A stretch of DNA of 64,000 nt from Flavobacterium pectinovorum (GTDB lineage Bacteria; Bacteroidota; Bacteroidia; Flavobacteriales; Flavobacteriaceae), in NCBI RefSeq assembly GCF_900142715.1, contig NZ_FRBX01000007.1:179402-243401 (forward strand), written 5' to 3'. Of this stretch, positions 10,701 through 20,500 are shown one piece after another. The notes under the pieces are model-generated. The model saw only the letters and a list, made by a program, of their open reading frames with translations. It made no database searches and was not told the origin of the DNA. The translations under genes were made by a program, and so were the position numbers. Numbering within the stretch: the stretch's first letter is position 1; each line of letters opens with the position of its first letter.

Positions 10701-12185
10701 AATGCAGTTCGAATAATATATGAGATAAATGCTTTATTTGCCTGTAATTTGTCTCAAAAAGATATTTTTATTAATCCGACTATTAAATCTATAGGTGCAT
10801 TAATCGAAAATACATCTAAGGGAAGTATATCCAATCCAATTTCAAATGCTCCGGAGAAAGAGTTTTATGATCTTACCCATGTTCAAAAAAACATATGGAT
10901 AGCATCTCAGCGTACTGAAGCATCAATAGCATATAATATGAATGCTATTTATGAAATTCAGGGGAGTCTTAATATTTCTATACTAAATCAGGCGCTATCG
11001 CAGGTTATCAATAAACAGGAGAGTTTAAGAACTAACTTTTTTGCATTAGAAGGAATTCCCAAACAAAAAATTAAATCTTCTGGTGAAGTAAATTTTCAAT
11101 TAAAAACTATTGAAGTAAAAAGTGAACAATTTGATGCAATAGCCGCTTCAATTTTATATAAAGAATTTGAATTAGAAAAAGATTTATTACTAAGATTATA
11201 CCATGTTGTGGTAGATGAATATAAACACTATTTGTTATTTTCAACACACCACATTATTATGGATGGATGGTCTGTTGAAATATTTATAAAAGAATTAATG
11301 GTTATTTATAATCAATTGTTTGAAGGAATTGAATATAAAATCAACCCATTACCATTTCAGTTCAGAGATTATTCAGAATGGATAAATAACCAGCCTCTAG
11401 ATGAAAATGCTAATGCATATTGGGTGAAAGAATTGAAAGGTTATCAAGCCAAAGATTCATTTTTAAAAGACCTAAAGCATGATAAGGTTTCATTTAATGG
11501 CAATCAGGTACATTTTTTAATTGATGCCAATGAAAAAGCAGAGCTGGTTAAATTAGCAGACACTTTTAATTTAACCTTATACTCCATATTAATTTCATTA
11601 ACAGGTTCTTTTATACATAAGTATTCAAAGCATAAAGATATTTGTATTGGCACTGTAAATTCTGGTCGAAATTCTACAGAATTATTCCCATGCATAGGAA
11701 TGTTTGTAAATACAGTTCCATTACGATTTATGATTGAGGATGAAGATACTTTTAAAGAAGTGTCATATACTATTAATCAAAAAATTATTGATTCATTTCA
11801 GTATTCAAATTTCCCTTTTGCAACATTACAAACTAAAAATTCACAATTATTCGATGTAATGATTGCATATCAAAATCCGGATTTTTCATTAACTGATATT
11901 TCTGGATTTAATGCATTGGAAACTAAGCCATTTCAATATAAACATAAAGTCAGCAGATTTCCTTTAACGTTTAATTTTTATCATGATGATGATAAATTAT
12001 GTTGTGCCTTAGAGTACAATTCAGATTATTATTCACTTAATAATATTACTATAATTATTGAAAAATTTAAAAAAATTATAAAAGAAATCATAAAAAGTCC
12101 TGACGATAAATTGGCAGATTATGACATTCTATTGCAAACAGAAAAAGAAATCAAGCAAAACATCGAAATCAATTTTAACTTTTAA
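7737..12185 (+). CDS. NRPS: C-A(Gly)-T-C
   Basis: Non-ribosomal peptide synthetase of 1482 residues. It starts directly with a condensation domain (HHIITDG at 8151-8171, about residue 139; opening motif LPQQDIYFEQ), followed by an adenylation domain (YTSGSTGNPKG near residue 601, YGPTETT near 740), a carrier domain (GGHSL near residue 983) and a second, C-terminal condensation domain (HHIIMDG near 1171). The A pocket reads DILQLGMIWK, a glycine-type code. Because the preceding synthetase also ends in a condensation domain, two apparently intact C domains meet at this junction; the N-terminal one resembles starter-type C domains that open many stand-alone modules. The start codon lies inside the end of the exporter gene. 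Outer membrane receptor gene follows after 17 bp. Confidence 0.95.
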   Translation: MEQLINNFSLTLPQQDIYFEQILYPNDPIYNIGAKIEIRGSINVDAFKDAYIHLINQHDAYRIIIDSNNDIPYFYILDNHNSELEYIDYSNESDAERISLEFMRKNFQTPFYLNKKELLHKFILIKVQDDLYYLFSKYHHIITDGWGTSLMFQRLVQNYNEIVEHGKILSDYPFNYIDFAHDDINYQGSDAFLEDKKFWTKEFSNLPDALIPLISEKKNESKRKEIYIKREIYNQINELAGKHNASTFHIILGVLYVYFGRYYRTDDLSIGIPVLNRGKSSFKKTVGLFMGIAPLRLALDCDNSFQELILQIKNKLRQEYRHQRFPLGKLIQSLNIFEETERLFNITLSYEKQNYSSHFNGTKTTVIPLSHESERVALAVYIREFDEQEDVKIDFDYNVSYLSESNIDEFAIHFENILHEVLIDPSQKIKNINYLSVQEREKIIKEFNNTTVSYPSETFVDIFLKNVKLFPDKIAVSDGDEELSYSQLDFESNKVATYILQNIDSQEKKPIAVLLNRSANLVCVLLGVIKSGRPYIPLDPNFPKERLEYIIENSKCESIIISEDLSVSFDFKNTKEFILEKIQDFRAENYITALPTFDDTAYIIYTSGSTGNPKGVEIGHKSLINFLWSMQKEPGITADDIFYAVTTYSFDISILELFLPIISGSALRVVKSNVLSDLTKVISDLEHTKPTIIQATPSFFQMLFHAGWKGNKSLKILCGGDLLSESLAGKLINTCKEVWNMYGPTETTIWSSTKKLVQPRDAKNIGKPIDNTSFYILDQWLNPVSIGAIGDIYIGGHGQAKGYYLNTELTNERFPYITAYNERLYNTGDLGKWNDKGEIEFLGRNDFQVKIRGYRIELGEIEEKLVKIPTIDQAIVITKKINDEAFLVAFVKTNDLFQEDLVTEILQKELPEYMVPKIIVRLENFPLTPNNKIDRKALANQNISYSLQDVEMPQTQTEEKLLEIWLKNLPVNQISITDNFFKLGGHSLNAVRIIYEINALFACNLSQKDIFINPTIKSIGALIENTSKGSISNPISNAPEKEFYDLTHVQKNIWIASQRTEASIAYNMNAIYEIQGSLNISILNQALSQVINKQESLRTNFFALEGIPKQKIKSSGEVNFQLKTIEVKSEQFDAIAASILYKEFELEKDLLLRLYHVVVDEYKHYLLFSTHHIIMDGWSVEIFIKELMVIYNQLFEGIEYKINPLPFQFRDYSEWINNQPLDENANAYWVKELKGYQAKDSFLKDLKHDKVSFNGNQVHFLIDANEKAELVKLADTFNLTLYSILISLTGSFIHKYSKHKDICIGTVNSGRNSTELFPCIGMFVNTVPLRFMIEDEDTFKEVSYTINQKIIDSFQYSNFPFATLQTKNSQLFDVMIAYQNPDFSLTDISGFNALETKPFQYKHKVSRFPLTFNFYHDDDKLCCALEYNSDYYSLNNITIIIEKFKKIIKEIIKSPDDKLADYDILLQTEKEIKQNIEINFNF

Positions 12186-12202
12186 ATCAGAATATCAAAC
12201 AT

Positions 12203-14590
12203 ATGAAACGTATACTATCGATTATTTTTTTATTTATTATTTCCACAAATTGTATCGCGCAATATAATATATCGGGTAGTATAAAAGATAGTAAGGAAAG
12301 TGGTGTGTCATTGGCAAAAATTGAAATTATTGCAGTAAATGATACCGTAAAAATTCGCCCTGTCCAATCGGGAATTGATGGCACATTTAATATAAAAAAC
12401 ATAAAAAACGGCAATTATATTTTAATTGTTTCTGCTTTGTCTTTTCAGGAATATAAAACAGATATCGTTATAGAAAACAAAGATCTGGATATTAGTCCCA
12501 TTATATTGGTAACGGATAATGTTTTGAAGGAAGTTGTGATATCAACAAAAAAACAGCAAATGGTTCAAAAAACCGATCGTTTGGTTGTTAACGTTGAAGG
12601 AACTCCAATAGGGATTTCCGGGAGTGCTTTAGAAGTATTGCAAAGAATGCCCGGAGTAGATATTGGCTCAAACGGAAATGCAATAACGCTAAATGGTAAA
12701 ACAGAAGTAGGTATAATGATCAATGACAAGTTGGTTAGAGTTCCTATTGCATCTCTTTTGCAAATGTTAAGCAGCACCAATGCAAAAGACATTGAAAAAA
12801 TTGAATTAATATCAAATCCACCATCTAAATATGATGCAGAATTTACCGGTGGATTAATCAATATCAAACAGATTAAAAAAAATACTGAAGGAACAAATGG
12901 CGGTGTTCTTTTAGGATTGGGTTATGGAAAAAAAGATAAGGAAAAAGCGGGAATAAACTGGAATACCAGAAAAAAGGACATTAATTTTTTTGGAGATTTA
13001 AATTTTGACAGAAATAACAATCCCCGACAATTTACCAATTCTTCTACCATACAATCAGATAACAATGCCTTTTATAATAAAACGGTTAGCGACAGATATC
13101 CGGTAATAAACGGCTATTCCGGAAGGTTAGGACTGGACTATTATATAAATGATAAAACCACACTTGGATTGCTTGTTAATGGCAATACAAGTAGATTTAA
13201 ACAAGAAGTATTTGGGAATACTGCACAGAGTGAATCAGCTGGTACTAATTCGTCAATAGTTTTATTTAATGATGAAGACAGCCAGAGAGATTTATTTAGT
13301 ACCAATATTAATTTCAACACAAAAATTGATGATTCACAATCCTTAAACTTTGATATTGATTATTTGAACTATTATAACGGAGCTCCCACTAATTACCAAA
13401 ATACTTATTTTGATGCTGCCGGAGCTGCATATAAAAATGAAACTTTTTCGGCAACAAAAAAGACTCCCGTGAATGTTTGGGTTGGAAAAGTAGATTATTC
13501 AAAAGAAATAAACAAAAATGTAAAATTTGATTTAGGATCAAAATATACCAATTCAAATCTCGATAATAACGTACTTGTAGAAGATCTGATAAATGGTGCA
13601 TATATAAGGAATGAAGAATTTAGCGAAAAGTCGGATTTAGTTGAAAATATAGCAGCGGTCTATTCTTCTATGGATTGGAAAGCAAATGGCAAGACAGATA
13701 TTAAACTTGGTTTGCGTTACGAATATTCAACTCAGGATTTAAACTTATTAAGCAAAGGAAATGTTCTTGATTCTAAATTGAGCGAGCTTTTTCCATCCTT
13801 GTTTCTATCCAGAAAATTAAATAAGGACAATACTTTGCAATTTTCTTATGGAAGAAGAATTGCAAGACCTACTTATTTTGATTTGGCTCCCTTTGTTTTA
13901 TTCCTGGATCCAAACACATATTATTTTGGTAATATTGAGCTTAAACCATCTATCAGTAACGCATTTTCAACAAATTACCAATATAAAAAATATTTAGTAT
14001 CGCTGGAGTACACAATTGAAAAAAACGCGATAGCCAGATCACAAACCATATTTCCGGATAACACAACCCAACAAGTTTTAACTTCCTTAAATATAGATTA
14101 TTTAAAGGTTTTAAATTTTTCTCTGTCTTTACCATTTAAGATTGCAGATTGGTGGGATATGCAAAATAACCTTCAATTATCCTATTTAGATCAAAAAATG
14201 GATGATCAAAAAGAGGATGATACATTTTATGTTTTAAGAACTTCCCAAAACTTCACATTACCAAAAGACTTTTCTATTCAGGTATTTGCTTCCTATAATT
14301 CAAAAAGGATATCAGGAGTAAGCAATATAGATGATTATCAGAGAGTAAATTTAAGTATAGATAAAAAAATTCCAAAATGGGATAGTAGAGTCCAATTGAG
14401 TTTTAGCGACATTTTTGGACGTGATTATAGTTTTGAGTCTACAGAAAATTTGAACAGCTCTTATGTTCTTTATAGTTATGAACCGCGTGTTATAAGGTTA
14501 ACTTTTACCTATAATTTCGGAAATAATCAATTAAAAAAACAAAGAAAAAGAGAAACCGGTTCAGATGAAATTAAAGAACGAATAGACTAA
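12203..14590 (+). CDS. TonB-receptor-like outer membrane beta-barrel protein
   Basis: Protein of 795 residues with a Sec signal peptide (residues 1-19, ending in CIAQ), a carboxypeptidase-regulatory-like beta sandwich (about 20-95), a plug-like region with NPPSKYDAEFTGGLINI (about 208-225), and a long C-terminal beta-barrel ending in an aromatic strand followed by a charged tail. This is the layout of the outer-membrane beta-barrel family related to TonB-dependent receptors, common in Bacteroidota. It sits 17 bp after an NRPS gene and 6 bp before a nucleotidyltransferase, inside the biosynthetic operon. It could move the finished compound or its metal complex across the outer membrane, in either direction, or confer immunity. 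The family call is firm; the substrate is inferred only from location. Confidence 0.85.
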   Translation: MKRILSIIFLFIISTNCIAQYNISGSIKDSKESGVSLAKIEIIAVNDTVKIRPVQSGIDGTFNIKNIKNGNYILIVSALSFQEYKTDIVIENKDLDISPIILVTDNVLKEVVISTKKQQMVQKTDRLVVNVEGTPIGISGSALEVLQRMPGVDIGSNGNAITLNGKTEVGIMINDKLVRVPIASLLQMLSSTNAKDIEKIELISNPPSKYDAEFTGGLINIKQIKKNTEGTNGGVLLGLGYGKKDKEKAGINWNTRKKDINFFGDLNFDRNNNPRQFTNSSTIQSDNNAFYNKTVSDRYPVINGYSGRLGLDYYINDKTTLGLLVNGNTSRFKQEVFGNTAQSESAGTNSSIVLFNDEDSQRDLFSTNINFNTKIDDSQSLNFDIDYLNYYNGAPTNYQNTYFDAAGAAYKNETFSATKKTPVNVWVGKVDYSKEINKNVKFDLGSKYTNSNLDNNVLVEDLINGAYIRNEEFSEKSDLVENIAAVYSSMDWKANGKTDIKLGLRYEYSTQDLNLLSKGNVLDSKLSELFPSLFLSRKLNKDNTLQFSYGRRIARPTYFDLAPFVLFLDPNTYYFGNIELKPSISNAFSTNYQYKKYLVSLEYTIEKNAIARSQTIFPDNTTQQVLTSLNIDYLKVLNFSLSLPFKIADWWDMQNNLQLSYLDQKMDDQKEDDTFYVLRTSQNFTLPKDFSIQVFASYNSKRISGVSNIDDYQRVNLSIDKKIPKWDSRVQLSFSDIFGRDYSFESTENLNSSYVLYSYEPRVIRLTFTYNFGNNQLKKQRKRETGSDEIKERID

Positions 14591-14596
14591 ATTATT

Positions 14597-15574
14597 ATGA
14601 ATACATCAGAAAGAATACATACTATAAATAAAGGCGTTGAATTATTATTATCCAACAACCAAGATATTATTTCATTGGTTTCAATAGGAAGTTTTTCTCA
14701 AAATTCGATAGATCAATTTTCCGATATAGACTTGTATCTGTTTACTAATAATCCTAAAAAATATTTAGATAAAGAGAATCATTCATGGATTAATCCTTTA
14801 GGAAAGATAATATCAAGAAGAGTATTTAAAGACTTGCAGGAAGGAGTCGATAAAAACAAAGTGATTCTAGAGGATGGTTTAATGTATGATTTAACAATTA
14901 TTGATATAAAAAAAATCAAGCTTATAAGCTATTATTTAAAACTAAAAAATATTGGCTTGAAATTGTTACTTCCAGGGTTTTTACAAAAAAGTGTTGAGGG
15001 AAGTATTTTAAAATTCTATGATACTATAAAAAGAGGGTATAAAATTCATGTCGATAAAATTAATCTGAAAGAAATATTAGAAAGAACTATTACTTTTTCT
15101 GAGACTATTACTTTGGATAAAAAATTAGACAAAAAAATATTTTTTCAGCATTATAATTTTTTTTGGCAATCCTGTTATACCGCATCGATTAAGCTAATAA
15201 GAAAAGATTTTTATTTTACAATTCTAACTTATGATAATTACATAAAAAAAGAATTAGTAAGAATGATAGAATGGGAAGCAGCCCTAAACAAAAAATCAAC
15301 AGATGTTTTTTATAATGGTTTAAAAATATATGATTGGAGCGGAGAAGAAATTTATCATGATTTATACGGAACGTTATTATCTGATAATATAAATAACATG
15401 CAAAATTCACTAATTAAAACAGCTGAATTATACCAAAAATTTTCAACCATTGTGGCCAACGAATATAATTTTTCTTTAAATAAAGAATTTGAAAACTTCG
15501 TGATTGATTTTATTAAAAATGTGGCTATTCCGGAAGTATTAAACAATAAAGAAATCTTATCTGAAAACACCTGA
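14597..15574 (+). CDS. Nucleotidyltransferase-fold protein (aminoglycoside/lincosamide NTase-like)
   Basis: Protein of 325 residues. Near residues 29-48 it has the nucleotidyltransferase signature GSFSQNSIDQFSDIDLYLF: a glycine-serine turn followed by the paired acidic residues (DID) that bind the two metal ions. A third acidic residue may lie near EDGLMYDLTIID at about 95-106. The rest is alpha-helical and lysine-rich, like the substrate domain of streptomycin adenylyltransferase or lincosamide nucleotidyltransferases. Such enzymes transfer AMP or another nucleotide to a hydroxyl group. Within a peptide antibiotic operon it could inactivate the product as self-protection, or nucleotidylate an intermediate. 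It is very AT-rich, like its left-hand neighbours. Fold call is good; substrate unknown. Confidence 0.7.
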   Translation: MNTSERIHTINKGVELLLSNNQDIISLVSIGSFSQNSIDQFSDIDLYLFTNNPKKYLDKENHSWINPLGKIISRRVFKDLQEGVDKNKVILEDGLMYDLTIIDIKKIKLISYYLKLKNIGLKLLLPGFLQKSVEGSILKFYDTIKRGYKIHVDKINLKEILERTITFSETITLDKKLDKKIFFQHYNFFWQSCYTASIKLIRKDFYFTILTYDNYIKKELVRMIEWEAALNKKSTDVFYNGLKIYDWSGEEIYHDLYGTLLSDNINNMQNSLIKTAELYQKFSTIVANEYNFSLNKEFENFVIDFIKNVAIPEVLNNKEILSENT

Positions 15575-15673
15575 AATATTTGTTGAACCCAATTATACAA
15601 TAAAAAAAGAGAACAGAGAAACAAATAAATATGTGAACTTCTTAAATAATATAAACAAATAAATACCACGAAT

Positions 15674-17539
15674 ATGGAAAATAGTTTTAACAGCCTTATC
15701 AATATCCAGCCTAAGGAAATAAGTGATAAATTTCCTAAAGATATAAAGTTTGAAATAATAGGGAATGAATATACAAAAATAGCAGTTATAACCTCGGTTG
15801 AAGATAATGAACTGGAAGGTTGGCTCGCAAAAAACAATAATTTTGTAGATGAAATTTATGAAAAAAACAGAATTATTTTATTCAGAAAATTTAAAAGCTT
15901 TACCTCCAAAACAGAATTTTCTTCAGTTGTTGACAATCTATCCTTAGGCGGTGCTTTGGAGTATGCAGAACCTTCTTCTCCAAGAACGAGACTGGAAGAT
16001 AAAATATATACTTCGACAGAATATCCTAAAGAACAGTCTATCCCTCAGCATAACGAGCATTCTTACTCAAAATCCTGGCCCAAAAAGCTGTTTTTTTATT
16101 GTGAACGTCCCTCAGAGATCGGTGGTTGTACGCCTATCTGTAATAGTTCGGCTGTGTATAATAAAATCCCGTCTGATATTTCCAAAAGATTTGAAGATAA
16201 AGGAGGCGTAATGTATGTTCGAAATTTTAGTCAGGAAATGGATATTCCGTGGGAAACTTTTTTCGGAACATCAGACATAAAAGAAGTAGAGAAATACTGT
16301 AAGGAGCATCATATGAACCTTACACAAATCGATCAGACCAGACTTAGAATTGATTACGTTGCACAGGCAACACTTCTTGATAAAGCTACCAATAAAAAAA
16401 TATGGTTCAATCAGGCGCATCTTTTTCATTACAGTAATCTGGATAGTGATGTTTACAATTATTTGATAGATGCCTACGGAATAGACAATCTTCCGCGCAA
16501 CAGTTATTATGGAGATGGTACAGCCATATCCATCGCTGATCTGGAGGTGATAAGACAAGCCTACGACGATGTGGCTTTCAGGTTTGATTGGGACAAAGGA
16601 GATCTTTTGATGATGGATAATATTAATTTCACTCATGGCCGTGATTCTTATGACGGGGCAAGACAGCTTTTTGTATCTATGTCTGAAGAAGATAATATTA
16701 GCAACTACGTAAAAGCCTCAGCCACAAAAAAAGTAACTGAAGCCAGAAAAAATACAGCGTCTTTCTTTATCACCAACGAATCCAAATATGGAGACAGTAA
16801 AGCAATGCTTAAATACAAACTTGCTTTATCGTGCAGAATGCTAAGAAGTCTTCAGCTTGATGAAGGAAGTATCAGCGGGCATATCAGTATGAAAGTACCC
16901 AATGAGAAAAATCTGTTTTGGGTAAATCCTTTCGGGATACTATTCGATGAAATAACACCAGACAATCTGATATTGGTAAACAACGAAGGAGAAGTCATTG
17001 AAGGAGAATATCCTATTAATGTAGCAGGATTCTGCATACACTCAGAAATACATAATACAAGCAGAGAAGCCAACTGTATCGTGCATACACACTCTCCGTG
17101 GGGAACGCTTTTTTCATCGCTGGAAAAACCTGAAATACTGATGCTTGACCAGAACAGCTGCATGTTCTATGATAATTATGTTCTGTATAATGAATTCGAC
17201 GGTCCTGTTAATACAACAGACCGAGCCATTAAATTAGCAGAAAAGCTGAGGGATAAAAACGTTGCCATTCTGGCTAATCATGGAGCAATTGCTTGTGGAG
17301 AAAGTATTGAAACAGCTATGATGTACATGATCAGTCTGGAGCGTACACTTAGACTTAACGTACTGGCAAGACAGATGAACGAAAAAGTCAATCTTATAGA
17401 TTCTCAAACAGCGCAAAATTCCAAAGAATGGATCAGCAATCCTATGGGCTTCAAAATTGAATTTGATGCTTTGGCGAGAAGAATCGAAAGAGAACACGCG
17501 GATATCAAAAACTACTATCCAATTTCTTTAAGCATATGA
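15674..17539 (+). CDS. Fusion: TauD/SyrP-like Fe(II)/2-oxoglutarate dioxygenase + class II aldolase/adducin domain
   Basis: A 621-residue two-domain protein. Residues about 30-345 are a TauD/TfdA-family oxygenase: iron ligands HNE (about 126-128), the SyrP-like stretch SWPKKLFFYCERPSEIGG, and a distal His and Arg in FTHGRDSYDGARQLF (about 319-332). Residues about 370-600 match class II aldolase/adducin, with the zinc-binding HTHSPWG (about 472) and NHGAIACGESIETA (about 535). SyrP is known to beta-hydroxylate carrier-bound Asp in syringomycin synthesis; the next gene encodes an A domain with an Asp-type code, so beta-hydroxylation of Asp is the natural inference. What the aldolase half does is not clear: it could act on the hydroxylated residue, supply a precursor, or work independently. 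The stop codon overlaps the next start (ATGATAA). This gene begins the higher-GC half of the cluster. Confidence 0.88.
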   Translation: MENSFNSLINIQPKEISDKFPKDIKFEIIGNEYTKIAVITSVEDNELEGWLAKNNNFVDEIYEKNRIILFRKFKSFTSKTEFSSVVDNLSLGGALEYAEPSSPRTRLEDKIYTSTEYPKEQSIPQHNEHSYSKSWPKKLFFYCERPSEIGGCTPICNSSAVYNKIPSDISKRFEDKGGVMYVRNFSQEMDIPWETFFGTSDIKEVEKYCKEHHMNLTQIDQTRLRIDYVAQATLLDKATNKKIWFNQAHLFHYSNLDSDVYNYLIDAYGIDNLPRNSYYGDGTAISIADLEVIRQAYDDVAFRFDWDKGDLLMMDNINFTHGRDSYDGARQLFVSMSEEDNISNYVKASATKKVTEARKNTASFFITNESKYGDSKAMLKYKLALSCRMLRSLQLDEGSISGHISMKVPNEKNLFWVNPFGILFDEITPDNLILVNNEGEVIEGEYPINVAGFCIHSEIHNTSREANCIVHTHSPWGTLFSSLEKPEILMLDQNSCMFYDNYVLYNEFDGPVNTTDRAIKLAEKLRDKNVAILANHGAIACGESIETAMMYMISLERTLRLNVLARQMNEKVNLIDSQTAQNSKEWISNPMGFKIEFDALARRIEREHADIKNYYPISLSI

Positions 17540-20500
17540 TAAAAAGATATAATTTGTCACCACAGCAAAACCTCACGTATCTGGCGGCGGGTAAAGGTGA
17601 CTTGTATAATGTAATGGTTTTTTCTCTGGAGAATATTCAGGGACAAAAGCTTTGTGATGATATAAAGGAAGTTCTGAAAGATGAATTATCTCTTTACATG
17701 AATATTACTTCCCCGGGAAAAGAAGCCTTTTTAAGTATTGAGCAGGAAAGAAATTTCGATGTAAAACTTGTGCATAAACAAGATATAGAAAATGCAGAGA
17801 ACTCCGTATCCCAAGAACATAATCTAAGCATCACCATCATTCAGGATAATGAAAATGCTGTGTCGATAGCGTTCAGATATGGACTTTACTTTTTTGACAA
17901 TTGGAGTATAATAATGCTGTACCACCGTATTTTAGAAAAGTATCACAAAGAAACTTATGATACGGCTGATATTAGCTACCTGCAATATTCTGCATGGAGA
18001 GAACATATTATAGGTGAAGAAGGGAATGAAGAAAATTCGGAATTCTGGAAAGATGTAATGAAAAAATTTCAGCCTTTCAGAACAAACCTTGAATTGAATG
18101 TTCCTGAGGAGGGAAAAAGGAAAACACAGATTCATATGCTGAGCAACAAGCTTGTGCAGTTACTGCAAAATGCGCCAATTGATAAAGAGATACTATTGTT
18201 ATCAGGATGGCACTATACGCTTTGTCAGATATCTGCAGATAAAAATACAGTATTTGGTGCAGGATATGTAAGCCATGGCAGAAGCTTCGAGCAGCTTTAT
18301 AAAAATATAGGACTTTATGCCAGTACTTTACCTTTTAATGCAGAAGCAGCAAAAGGTTTTTCAGGAATAGAAGAATACTGTGACAGCATAGGAAAACTGG
18401 TGGTATTACTGAACAGTCGAAAAGAATATATTCTTAATAATCAGGAATATGCAGATTTTATAAAATCAAACTTCAAGTATATTTTTGAATTTATTGATCT
18501 AAGTATAATTACTAAAGATAAAACTCCTTTGAGTCAGATTATAGATCGTCGAAATGACTATTCAGGTTTTATTGCCCAGATTTATTCTGCAAAAGAAGAA
18601 ACTACTGTTGCCTTACATCATAATAATAGCATCAGAAGTGAAGATATTACCTACTTTATGCAGCTGTGGGAGCACAATAGTATTCAGATCATAGAAAGAT
18701 ATTCTGAAAATACAGCTGATATCGAGCCTTACGAAACAGGTGCCCAAAAACTGTTGAAGACAGAAAATACCGTGACTAAAGAATCGGTTTTGGAAAGATA
18801 TGCAGGAATCGTGAAGCAGTTTCCGGACCATATTGCCATAGAAGATGAAAATGCAGCATATAGTTACAAACAGATCGATGACAAATCAAATGTACTGGCT
18901 GCGTTAATTCTGGATAAAATAGCAGATGCATCATCGCCAACAATAGGTGTAATGAGCGATTGGGACCATAATGTGATTGTTGCTTTTTTGGCGACATTAA
19001 AGATCAATGGAAGTATAGTTCCTATAGATCCTAATGATTCCCAACAGAGAATCACGCATATACTTAACAATTCTAATGCACAGCTTTTAATCACGGGAAG
19101 TAATTATGAGAAAGAGGAATTTGAACCAAAACTCCTTATTGATACACTGAATTTTACAGAAGGTACATCCAGTATATCCACGGGCAGTAATGCTATTCGT
19201 ACGCCGGAAAGTACTTCATATATTATATATACGTCAGGAACAACCGGAGCTCCCAAAGGAGTTTGTATTCAGGATAAATCTTTGATAAACTATGTCGACT
19301 TCCTTAACGGAACACTTGGTATTAACCATAGCGACACCTCTATACTTCTTTCTTCTTATGCCTTTGATTTAGGCTATACAAGCTTATGGGGGACTTTACT
19401 TTCAGGAGGAAAATTACAGATGGTTAAAAAAGATACCCTGTATGATGTGGATGAGGTGATCAATACGATTACAGATAAAAAAGTAACCTATATTAAAACG
19501 ACTCCGTCGTATTTTAACGCCATATTAAATGCAAAAAACTTTACTAAGATTGAAGGATCGGATCTTAAAAAAGTAATCTTGGGAGGAGAAAAAATAAAGA
19601 CAAAAGATTTAGCAGACTTTAAAAAATCTTTCGGGACAATAGAAGTTATCAATCATTATGGCCCTACGGAAACGACTATTGGAACTGTTTTCAAAAAAAT
19701 AAATAATATAGAGCAATACATTGAAAGGCCTGTAATAGGATCTCCGATTCCCAATAATTTTGCTGTTATTTTAGATGACAAAAAGAAAGAAGTTTCAAAA
19801 TATGAGACAGGAAACGTCTTTATTGGAGGTGCAGGACTTGCAAAAGGATATTTGAATAATGAAGAACTTACTTCAGAAAAATTCATTGTTCATCCCGATT
19901 ATGGAAGAATATATGCGACAGGTGACATCGGTTTCATCACTCTGGAAAACGAAATCATGTTTCTGGGAAGAGGAGACAGTCAGGTAAAAATCAGAGGCTA
20001 CAGAGTAGAGCCGGATGAAGTTAAAAACATTATCAGAACTTTTTCGGGCGTAAGCGATTCAGCAGTATTGGCTGTAGAAAACAACGGAGATACAGGGCTT
20101 TGCGCTTTTGTAACCGGGATTACCAAAGAAAGTTCTTCAGATTTGGAAGAATACCTTAAAAATTCTCTGCCTGAATATATGGTTCCGGCCGAAATTTTAT
20201 TTGTTGATAAAATTCCGTTAACGACAAATAACAAAGTTGATCAGCAGGCTCTTAAAGATTTATATGAAGAACATAAATCTGATAAAATGATTCATGATTC
20301 TTCTAAAGAAAATGAGATTTTTATAACCTCAGATTTACAGAAACATTTATTAAGGATATGGAAAGAAACCTTAATAACAGATGATATAACCGGCAGCAGC
20401 AACTTCTTTTCTTTGGGCGGACATAGTCTAAAGGGAATACAGATGCTCAACAAAATATATAAAGCGTTTAATGTAAAAATAACTTTGGGAGATATTTACA

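Noticed and set aside
15355..15837. 160-codon minus-strand frame across the gap before the dioxygenase gene
   Set aside because: Overlaps two real plus-strand genes; composition is that of a reverse reading of AT-rich DNA with no recognisable domain.
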